Part shown: piece by piece, positions 6,324 through 11,888 of the stretch
Layout of the letters: each line of letters begins with the position of its first letter
Position numbering within the stretch: position 1 is the stretch's first letter
NCBI GenBank assembly: GCA_003696875.1
Contig: RFHL01000451.1
Span: forward strand, 1-11,888
From: Bacteroidota bacterium
GTDB taxonomy: Bacteria > Bacteroidota > Bacteroidia > J057
Direction of reading: 5' to 3'
Length of the DNA stretch: 11,888 nucleotides
Translations under genes and position numbers: made by a program
Notes under the pieces: model-generated
What the model was told of the DNA's origin: nothing
What the model saw: only the letters and a program-made list of their open reading frames with translations
Databases searched by the model: none

Positions 6324-6695
6324 TCAGCGCACCAGCGCCGGGGCAATCTCCCGGATATAGCAAATCAGCTCGCGCGGTGTCACCGGCGTCTGTATGCAGC
6401 CGTCGGCACCCGACTTGTGGCACATGGGATCCCCATCACAGAGCGGATCCGTCGAGAGAAAAATGATGATGGTCCCCGACAGGCCCGGCAGCGCCCGTAA
6501 GGCCTGCACCAGTTCAGTGCGCACCTCTGGAGCGGAGCAATTTCCAATCAGAACCAGATCCGGCGTATGTATCGACGCCAGCGACACCAGCTGCGCCTCC
6601 TCATCCACCGGTACGGCTTCGAACCCTGCCTTTTCCAGGGTATAGGCCAGCAGCTCCAGGATGTCTTCCTCCAGGTCTAAAATAACCGCCTTCAT
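6324..6695 (-). CDS. Stand-alone degenerate response-regulator receiver protein
   Basis: A 123-residue protein consisting only of a CheY-like receiver fold with no output domain. Strand 1 reads MKAVILDLEEDILELLAYTL, with Asp7, Glu9 and Glu10 at the metal site. Strand 3 reads PDLVLIGNC where active receivers have PDLxLxD, so the phosphoacceptor Asp is Gly51. Strand 4 ends FLST (Ser81/Thr82 at the switch position). The conserved Lys before Pro in strand 5 is Thr103 (GCIQTPVTPREL). A short loop around 83-95 is longer than usual and holds two cysteines (C86, C92); C53, C100 and C112 bring the total to five. It is thus unlikely to be phosphorylated normally and may act as a pseudo-receiver through protein contacts. 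It is convergent with mdh; no histidine kinase is nearby. A perfect -7 box lies 31 nt upstream. Confidence 0.85.
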   Translation of the reverse strand: MKAVILDLEEDILELLAYTLEKAGFEAVPVDEEAQLVSLASIHTPDLVLIGNCSAPEVRTELVQALRALPGLSGTIIIFLSTDPLCDGDPMCHKSGADGCIQTPVTPRELICYIREIAPALVR

Positions 6696-6726
6696 AGGGA
6701 CGCGTTGGGAGGGAGGTTGGTTAAGG

Positions 6727-6734
6727 CAAAGATA
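6727..6734 (-). promoter_or_regulatory. Predicted -7 box for the receiver gene
   Basis: Minus strand reads TATCTTTG, a perfect TANNTTTG, about 30 nt before the ATG at 6695. No TTG occurs at the usual distance upstream, so only the -7 half is supported. Confidence 0.5.
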
Positions 6735-7122
6735 AGGTTACTTCCTGATAACATTCGCAGAAAAAATTCCTCCTGAAGCAGGCTGCCTGTGAATCAGGAA
6801 TATCCAGCTCAAAAAAAACCTTTCAGGCGGTAGCATGTAAGATCCACGGCAAAAAAACCGTTTCCCGGATCGGGAGCATGGCTTATGCGCCACACCCAGA
6901 GGAAAGGTCATAATAATCTGAAAATCATATTATTACAAGAAACATGGTGCCATGTCCATCGTCCAGGCGTTCCGCCAGTCCAGCCCCATGTAGGGTCCAC
7001 GGCCAAAATGCTACCGGCTTTTCCGCCGCTTTTTCGTTCCATGAGTAGGGGTTCACTACGAGACCCCCGGGCCCTCAAGGCGGCCCAGCGTCTTGTTGTT
7101 TACTTTCAACCTTATTTCGGTC
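6735..7122. other. Non-coding stretch with small inverted repeats
   Basis: No gene is supported across these 388 nt. The plus-strand frame 6885-7271 has no family features and collides with the real lipoprotein gene. Inverted repeats seen are: ATTC..CTGA 6766-6776 with TCAGGAAT 6794-6801, enclosing CAGGC/GCCTG; TCCCG 6863-6867 with CGGGA 6871-6875; TAATAAT 6911-6917 with ATTATTA 6929-6935; ACATGG 6942-6947 with CCATGT 6950-6955; and GGGGT 7048-7052 with ACCCC 7063-7067. The octamer TCCACGGC occurs twice (6843, 6996). No convincing promoter for the downstream gene was found. Confidence 0.5.
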
Positions 7123-7530
7123 ATGACCACGCGCGTATTCTCTCTGTTTTCTGCCGGCCTGTTGGTCTGTCTGCTCGTCGCTACAGGCTGCAAGCGCGAG
7201 CACCTTCCTGCCGACTATCGCGATGCCTGGCTGGGCGACTACCGCCTGCTGCGCACCTGCGAAGAAATTGACGACGGCAACCTGCTGGCTACCGTCAACG
7301 ACAGCATCACCGCCGTGGTCCAGAAATCCGATGCCCTCGGCATCGTCTTCTTCCTGGGCGAGACCTTCCGGGTCGCTGAGGACGGCTCTTTCGAAGCCGA
7401 CCCTCCCCCCCCTGGCAATGGCGAATTTTACGGCAGCTTTACCAACGACGGCGATGTGACCGTCTATCACCGTTCCAGCGGGGTGGACACCTATCAGTTA
7501 TGTACCTATATCGGTCGCCGGCAGGATTAG
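7123..7530 (+). CDS. Small putative lipoprotein of unknown function
   Basis: A 135-residue protein starting at the ATG at 7123. An in-frame TTG at 7093 would add ten residues before the signal peptide and is less likely. The N-terminus MTTRVFSLFSAGLLVCLLVA followed by TGC is a lipoprotein signal with Cys23 as the lipid site. The mature part of about 112 residues (WLGDYRLLRTCEEID, SITAVVQKSDALGIVFFLGETF, GEFYGSFTNDGDVTVYHRSSG, YQLCTYIGRR) alternates short beta-strand-like runs and resembles small lipocalin-like or META-like barrels of Bacteroidota lipoproteins. I do not recognise a family. Two mature cysteines could form a disulfide. The proS promoter begins 6 nt after its stop, so proS may be both read through from here and started independently. 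Confidence 0.75.
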   Translation: MTTRVFSLFSAGLLVCLLVATGCKREHLPADYRDAWLGDYRLLRTCEEIDDGNLLATVNDSITAVVQKSDALGIVFFLGETFRVAEDGSFEADPPPPGNGEFYGSFTNDGDVTVYHRSSGVDTYQLCTYIGRRQD

Positions 7531-7532
7531 AC

Positions 7533-7596
7533 AGGGTTGTTTTTCGCTCAGGGCTGGCGTAATTTTGGCCCTCCCAATTGCGAGCGAAACAACCCT
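7533..7596 (+). repeat. Long imperfect inverted repeat straddling the proS promoter
   Basis: AGGGTTGTTTTTCGCTC (7533-7549) is complementary to GAGCGAAACAACCCT (7582-7596) apart from two extra T residues. An inner AGGGC (7550-7554) / GCCCT (7568-7572) pair continues the stem. The left arm contains the predicted -33 TTG, the inner loop contains the -7 box, and the right arm ends 6 nt before the proS ATG. Readthrough RNA from the lipoprotein gene could fold into this hairpin; RNA started at the local promoter would carry only the right arm. Confidence 0.7.
7537..7567 (+). promoter_or_regulatory. Predicted Bacteroidota promoter for proS
   Basis: TTG at 7537-7539, then exactly 20 nt, then TAATTTTG at 7560-7567, a perfect TANNTTTG. 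The geometry equals that of the mdh promoter. Expected start near 7573, leader about 30 nt. Confidence 0.65.
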
Positions 7597-7602
7597 CCAC
7601 CG

Positions 7603-9090
7603 ATGGCAAAGAATAAATTCCTCACCAGCCGTGCAGAGAACTACTCCGACTGGTACAACGAGATCGTCAAAAAAGCCGAGCTGGCCGAGAACTCCGAGGT
7701 CCGCGGCTGTATGGTCATCAAGCCCTATGGCTATGCCATCTGGGAGCGCATGCAGCGCATTCTGGACGATATGTTCAAGGCTACCGGCCACCAAAACGCC
7801 TACTTTCCGCTCTTCATCCCCAAGAGCTTCCTGAGCAAGGAAGCCGATCACGTGGAGGGCTTTGCCAAGGAGTGCGCCGTCGTGACGCACTACCGCCTCA
7901 AGAACGATCCCAACGGCAAAGGTGTCATTGTCGACCCTGAAGCCAAGCTGGAAGAGGAGCTCATTGTGCGGCCTACCTCTGAGACGATCATCTGGAGCAC
8001 CTATCGCAACTGGATACAGTCCTACCGCGACCTGCCCCTGCTGATCAATCAGTGGGCCAACGTGGTGCGCTGGGAGCTCCGTACCCGCATGTTTCTCCGC
8101 ACGGCCGAGTTTCTCTGGCAGGAAGGCCACACCGCCCACGCCACCGAAGCCGAGGCCGTGGCCGAGGCCGAGCAAATGCTCAACATCTACGCCACCTTTG
8201 CCGAGCAAACCCTCGCCATCCCCGTCCTGCGCGGGGTCAAGAGCGAGCGCGAGCGCTTTGCCGGTGCCCTGAACACCTACGCCATTGAGGCCCTCATGCA
8301 AGACGGTAAGGCCCTGCAAGCCGGTACTTCCCACTTCCTGGGTCAAAACTTTGCCAAGGCCTTCGATGTCAAGTTTGCCAACAAGGACAATCAGGAAGAG
8401 TACGTCTGGGCGACCTCATGGGGCGTTTCCACGCGCCTGATGGGCGCGCTCATCATGACCCACTCCGACGACAATGGCCTCATTGTGCCTCCCGTGCTCG
8501 CGCCCATACAGGTCGTCATCATCCCGATCTACCGCAAGGAGGAGGAGAAGGTGCGCGTCGTCGAGAAGTGCCATGAAGTATCGGCCATCCTGCAGGGGGC
8601 CGGCCTGCGCGTCAAGGTCGATGACGACGATACCAAGAAGCCCGGGTGGAAATTTTCCGAGTGGGAACTCAAAGGCGTGCCTCTCCGGCTCGCCCTCGGG
8701 CCCCGCGACCTCGAAAACCACAAGATCGAAGTGGCCCGCCGCGATACCCTCACCAAGGAGGTCATGGATCTGGGGGTAGACTTCTCCAAGGTCATCAAGG
8801 GGTTGCTTGAGGAAATCCAAACCACCCTCTACCAGAAGGCCCAGGCCTTCCGTGAGACCCATACCCACCGTGTAGACAGCTGGGAAGAATTCCAGGCCGC
8901 CATCGACGCCGATATCCCCGGCTTCATCCTCGCCCACTGGGACGGGACCTCCGAGACCGAAGAAAAAATCCAGGAAGCCACCAAGGCGACCATTCGGGTC
9001 ATCCCCTTCGAGGAAAATCCGGAGCCCGGCACCTGTGTCTTCAGCGGCAAACCCTCCCGGCAGCGGGTGGTATTTGCCAAGTCGTACTAA
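7603..9090 (+). CDS. proS: Prolyl-tRNA synthetase, archaeal/eukaryote-like type
   Basis: A 495-residue class II synthetase that charges tRNA-Pro with proline in the cytoplasm. The start at 7603 (MAKNKFLTSRAENYSDWYNE) is chosen over a 22-codon longer frame whose extra residues fall in the promoter and inverted repeat. Motif 1 is around PYGYAIWERMQRIL (41-54), motif 2 includes RPTSE (123-127) and the RWELRTRMFLRTAEFLWQEG stretch (156-175), and motif 3 lies near GVSTRLMGALIMTHSDDNG (274-292). There is no editing insertion between motifs 2 and 3. The anticodon-binding domain follows from about 303. The C-terminal domain ends in Tyr, as in this subgroup. Its zinc-site cysteines are mostly replaced (GTCVFSGKPS retains one), which I believe is common in Bacteroidota. 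A terminator lies 30 nt downstream. Confidence 0.97.
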   Translation: MAKNKFLTSRAENYSDWYNEIVKKAELAENSEVRGCMVIKPYGYAIWERMQRILDDMFKATGHQNAYFPLFIPKSFLSKEADHVEGFAKECAVVTHYRLKNDPNGKGVIVDPEAKLEEELIVRPTSETIIWSTYRNWIQSYRDLPLLINQWANVVRWELRTRMFLRTAEFLWQEGHTAHATEAEAVAEAEQMLNIYATFAEQTLAIPVLRGVKSERERFAGALNTYAIEALMQDGKALQAGTSHFLGQNFAKAFDVKFANKDNQEEYVWATSWGVSTRLMGALIMTHSDDNGLIVPPVLAPIQVVIIPIYRKEEEKVRVVEKCHEVSAILQGAGLRVKVDDDDTKKPGWKFSEWELKGVPLRLALGPRDLENHKIEVARRDTLTKEVMDLGVDFSKVIKGLLEEIQTTLYQKAQAFRETHTHRVDSWEEFQAAIDADIPGFILAHWDGTSETEEKIQEATKATIRVIPFEENPEPGTCVFSGKPSRQRVVFAKSY

Positions 9091-9121
9091 TAAGCGGGAA
9101 GCAAGACCGCTTTGCTGCGAG

Positions 9122-9165
9122 AAAGCCATTCCGGGGGAAAACTTCCCTTTGGAACGGCTTTTTTT
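9122..9165 (+). terminator. Intrinsic terminator of proS
   Basis: AAAGCCATTCC (9122-9132) pairs with GGAACGGCTTT (9151-9161) with one mismatch. An inner GGGAA/TTCCC pair extends the stem, and seven T residues follow from 9159. A smaller AAGCGG/CCGCTT hairpin precedes it at 9092-9112. Confidence 0.88.
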
Positions 9166-9198
9166 ATCACCTTTCGGCTCTCGACACCCCTTGTCTCC

Positions 9199-11643
9199 CT
9201 ACGCCCCATCCAGCATCAGCTGGGCAAAATCCTGTGACACCTCCAGTTCCAGGACGGCCCCTTCCCAGCGGCACTGGATGGGCTTCCCATCCACCCGGCA
9301 GCGAGATACCCGGAAGGGCAGGCCGTGGATAAAAATCCGAAAACGCGCAAAAGGCGGCACATAGCCGCCGGCATGTTGTTGATCCAGCTTCAGGCTGCGG
9401 CTGTCGCCTTCGTAGGCAAAGGTTCGCAGGCTATAGCCTTCCCGCTCATAGTCATAGCCATCCCCCGCATCGAGGTATAGCTCGCTGGTCTGGGGTTGAG
9501 TCCCGTGATACAGATGCAGGTCCAGCGGGGCTTCGGGCCGCTCGCCGGTATGCTGCCGTACCGGCCCCATGGGCAGGACGGCCCCGGCCCGCACATAGAG
9601 CGGGATTTCGGCCAGGGTGGTATCGGTCCAGATTTCCTGCTCGCCAGGAATCGGCTGGTCGCTGCGATAGTCGTACCAATAGCCTCGGGGCAAGTACAGG
9701 TAGCGCCCCTCGGCACCCGGCTCAGATATCGGACACACCAGCAGGTGGTCGCCCACCATGAACTCCTCCAGCCGGTGCGTAGTCTCGGGATCATGCTGAT
9801 CCACAAAGGACAGCGGCCGCAGAAAGGGCGTCCCCCGTTGCACATACTGCCAGAAGGTAGTATACAGATAAGGCAAGAGCTGGTAGCGCAGGTTGATCGT
9901 CTCCCTGGCGATCGAAGTAAAGGGCTCGCCATAGGACCAGGGTTCCTGGTCCCGGGGCTTGCCGTCGGCCATGTTGGCGGCGACGGAGGCGTCGTCCACG
10001 GCCTCGTTGCCGGTGTCGTTGTAGCCGATGGAGTGCACCCGGCAAAGCGGGTGAAAAATGCCTGTCTGCAACCAGCGCACAAAGAGCTCGCCATCCGGCA
10101 GGTCATTGAACCCCCCGATGTCGCTGCCACAAAAGGAAAAACCCGACACGCTCAGCCGCTGGCACTGGGTATTGGCCAGTTGCAGATGCTCCCAGCTCGC
10201 GATGTTGTCGCCGGTCCAGACCGAGGCAAAGCGCTGACCACCGGCGTAAGAGGCCCGGGTGATCATGACCGGTCGCCGGGGATAGCCAAAGGCCTTGACG
10301 CCTTCATAGGAGGCCCGCGACATCTGCATCCCGTAGACATTGTGGCCTTTGCGGTGGCTGCAGGGGTTGCCGTCGTAGTCGTGCCGCACGTCGGAGACCA
10401 TGGTCCGGCTCTCCACATCAAAGATGGCGGGCTCGTTCATGTCGTTCCACACGCCGTGGACCCCCTCTTTACGGATCAGGTCCCGGAACAGGCTGGCCCA
10501 CCAGCTGCGCACCTCCGGGTCGGTAAAATCCGGAAAAAAACACTCCCCCGGCCAGACCTTGCCCTTGACGTAAGGCCCGTCGGGCCGGCGCAGGAAGGCC
10601 TCCTGCGCGAGGCCCTGCTGAAAGACCTCATAATCAGGATCAATCTTGATCCCGGGATCAATGATCACCACCGTCCGGAAGCCGTCTTGCTCCAGATCCC
10701 GGATCATCCCCCCCGGATCGGGGAAATGTGTCCCGTTCCAGGTAAAGCAGCGATAACCATCCATATAGTCGATGTCCAGATAGAGGGCATCACAGGGGAT
10801 CTGGTGCGCCCGAAAGGTCGCGGCCAGCTCGCGCACCCGGGACTCGGGATAGTAGCTCCATTTGGACTGATGAAACCCCAGCGCCCAGAGCGGCGGCAAT
10901 TCCGGGCGGCCGGTGAGCAGAGCGTATCGCTCGGCCACCTGCATCAGCTCAGGACCATAGATGAAATAGTAATTCATCTCCCCGCCATGCGCCCAGAAGC
11001 TCGTGGCTTCTTCCCGCTCGGCGGCAAAATCGAAAAAAGTGCGAAAGCTGTTGTCAAAGAAGATGCCGTAGGCCTGCCCCTCATGCAAGCTGTAATAGAA
11101 GGGGATGGCCCGGTAGAGCGGGTCGGTTTGGGGCCCATAGCCAAAGCAGTCAGTGGCCCAGTTTTCCATCCGGCTCCCGCGCAGATTGAGGTGACTGCTC
11201 TTGTCTCCCAGGCCGAAGTAGCTCTCTTCGGCCTGGGACAATTTGCTCATAAACACGAGGTTGCCCCCAAAATCACTCTCCTGAAAATGAAAGCCCTTAT
11301 CATCGCCACAGAGCAGCCGGCCCTCGCGGTCCAGGATCTGGGTATGCAAGCCCTGCCGGGCAATCCGGCACTCCAGGCTAGCGGTGGCGAGACTAATGTA
11401 GGCCTCTCGCTCCTTGATCTTCACTTTGGTTTCAGCCGGTTGAAAGGCCGGATCTATGGCATAGGAAAAGTCCCGGGGAAAATAGCCCTCGGTAGCAAAG
11501 CGAAAGCGCAGCATATCCTCCCGGAGCACATGCACCCGGAGCATCACCAAATTGTCACAGAAGAAGGTCAGGATTTGGCCTTCCTGTTCCCAGCGTACAA
11601 GTTGACCCGGAAACTGTTCCCGGGTCTGAAGCATTGGTTCCAT
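9199..11643 (-). CDS. GH31 family alpha-glucosidase
   Basis: An 814-residue glycoside hydrolase of family 31, which cleaves terminal alpha-glucosidic bonds with retention of configuration. The catalytic nucleophile is the Asp of GVWNDMNEPA (residue 401 from this start) and the acid/base is the Asp of SVWTGDN (residue 479). The substrate-binding LYLDIDYMDGYRCFTW motif (about 287-302) and FSFCGSDIGGF (about 502-512) also fit. The N-terminal beta-sandwich (about 10-245) and the C-terminal beta domains are present, so it is full length. I prefer the ATG at 11643 (or 11634) over 11706, because the extra residues do not look like a signal peptide or part of the fold. A TATGTTTT near-match to the -7 box lies about 25 nt before 11643. 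Without a signal peptide it should be cytoplasmic and act on imported or stored maltodextrins; substrate range cannot be read from sequence alone. Confidence 0.94.
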   Translation of the reverse strand: MEPMLQTREQFPGQLVRWEQEGQILTFFCDNLVMLRVHVLREDMLRFRFATEGYFPRDFSYAIDPAFQPAETKVKIKEREAYISLATASLECRIARQGLHTQILDREGRLLCGDDKGFHFQESDFGGNLVFMSKLSQAEESYFGLGDKSSHLNLRGSRMENWATDCFGYGPQTDPLYRAIPFYYSLHEGQAYGIFFDNSFRTFFDFAAEREEATSFWAHGGEMNYYFIYGPELMQVAERYALLTGRPELPPLWALGFHQSKWSYYPESRVRELAATFRAHQIPCDALYLDIDYMDGYRCFTWNGTHFPDPGGMIRDLEQDGFRTVVIIDPGIKIDPDYEVFQQGLAQEAFLRRPDGPYVKGKVWPGECFFPDFTDPEVRSWWASLFRDLIRKEGVHGVWNDMNEPAIFDVESRTMVSDVRHDYDGNPCSHRKGHNVYGMQMSRASYEGVKAFGYPRRPVMITRASYAGGQRFASVWTGDNIASWEHLQLANTQCQRLSVSGFSFCGSDIGGFNDLPDGELFVRWLQTGIFHPLCRVHSIGYNDTGNEAVDDASVAANMADGKPRDQEPWSYGEPFTSIARETINLRYQLLPYLYTTFWQYVQRGTPFLRPLSFVDQHDPETTHRLEEFMVGDHLLVCPISEPGAEGRYLYLPRGYWYDYRSDQPIPGEQEIWTDTTLAEIPLYVRAGAVLPMGPVRQHTGERPEAPLDLHLYHGTQPQTSELYLDAGDGYDYEREGYSLRTFAYEGDSRSLKLDQQHAGGYVPPFARFRIFIHGLPFRVSRCRVDGKPIQCRWEGAVLELEVSQDFAQLMLDGA

Positions 11644-11743
11644 GTGGAAGCGATTGGAGAAACAGAAAACATAGCCACTTGCGGGGCCGTGGGTACCATC
11701 GCACATCTTAGCCCAGCGGGTGAAAAACAGTCATGCAAAGGGG

Positions 11744-11888
11744 TCAGGCCCGGACCGCTTCCTCCGGAAAGACCGAGGCCTCCTCCAGGGCAACATCCAA
11801 CCGTCGGGCTTCCTCGGCCTGACGGGCTGTATCCCAGCCCAGTTGGGTGGCGAGCGCCGCCAGCACCGCTTCGCGGTGCGTACGTACA
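11744..11888 (-). CDS. C-terminal fragment of an unidentified gene, possibly glpD
   Basis: The last 47 codons of a gene that enters from the right edge: VRTHREAVLAALATQLGWDT, then ARQAEEARRLDVALEEASVF, then PEEAVRA and TGA at 11744. The AxxATQLGWDTARQAEE pattern resembles the helical C-terminal tail of aerobic glycerol-3-phosphate dehydrogenases (xxMAxELGWDxARxxxE). That is a weak match over a short stretch and I treat it as a suggestion. The high-GC third codon positions fit genuine coding. The gap to the GH31 start is about 100 nt on the same strand, so co-transcription is possible. Confidence 0.5.
   Translation of the reverse strand, partial: VRTHREAVLAALATQLGWDTARQAEEARRLDVALEEASVFPEEAVRA

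Noticed and set aside
7498..8346. 282-codon minus-strand frame opposite proS
   Set aside because: Antisense shadow of proS with no family motif; it also crosses the lipoprotein end and the proS promoter.
8416..9129. 237-codon minus-strand frame opposite the 3' half of proS
   Set aside because: Same reason: antisense of a well-supported synthetase, and it runs through the terminator.
9390..10130. 246-codon frame within the GH31 gene
   Set aside because: Same-strand alternate frame of the glucosidase, with Cys/Thr/Trp-rich composition unlike a real protein.
1..11888. Search for tRNA, rRNA, CRISPR arrays, transposases and phage genes
   Set aside because: No cloverleaf, rRNA-like sequence, regularly spaced repeats or mobile-element protein motifs were seen.

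Overview
The window looks like a chromosomal, GC-rich piece of a Bacteroidota genome, probably of the Lewinella/Saprospiraceae type. Four signs point there. Perfect TANNTTTG -7 promoter boxes lie upstream of four genes, two of them with a TTG exactly 20 nt upstream. Leaders lack clear Shine-Dalgarno sequences. The prolyl-tRNA synthetase is of the archaeal/eukaryote-like type without an editing insertion. Several proteins (the SPOR-like coiled-coil protein, the redoxin with a GCDIKW tail, the lipoprotein with a LAFLSRSYHES motif) resemble families I associate with that phylum. The phylum call is an inference from these traits, not a database match.

Layout, left to right. Positions 1-103 (minus) hold the N-terminus of quinone-dependent dihydroorotate dehydrogenase (pyrD), cut by the window edge. 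A hairpin-rich spacer follows (104-346), then a minus-strand lipoprotein gene of unknown function (347-1153). A divergent gap leads to a plus-strand tandem-domain universal stress protein (1426-2292), closed by a 13-bp bidirectional-looking terminator. Next is a minus-strand block, read right to left: a secreted coiled-coil/SPOR-like protein (4870-4217), a strong hairpin, a 4'-phosphopantetheinyl transferase (4101-3445), a TlpA-like thioredoxin lipoprotein whose whole signal peptide overlaps the transferase (3506-2994), and a secreted redoxin-like protein (2983-2366). The last three are tightly packed and probably form one operon.

A 442-nt intergenic region carries two near-identical 12-nt palindromes just upstream of a well-formed promoter for malate dehydrogenase (mdh, 5313-6242, plus), which ends in a clear intrinsic terminator. 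A short minus-strand receiver-domain protein (6324-6695) has lost its phosphoacceptor Asp and conserved Lys. A roughly 430-nt stretch with small inverted repeats but no gene precedes a small plus-strand lipoprotein (7123-7530). Then comes proS (7603-9090), whose predicted promoter is straddled by a long imperfect inverted repeat. A terminator separates proS from a convergent cytoplasmic-looking GH31 alpha-glucosidase (9199-11643, minus). The right edge holds the C-terminal 47 residues of another minus-strand gene (11744-11888), possibly glpD.

Most genes are ordinary housekeeping or envelope genes. I see no mobile element, CRISPR array, phage gene or obvious defence system. The most interesting signals are non-coding (the mdh tandem palindromes, the dyad around the proS promoter, the hairpin-rich spacer beside pyrD), plus the degenerate receiver protein and the out-of-frame overlap that hides a lipoprotein signal peptide.
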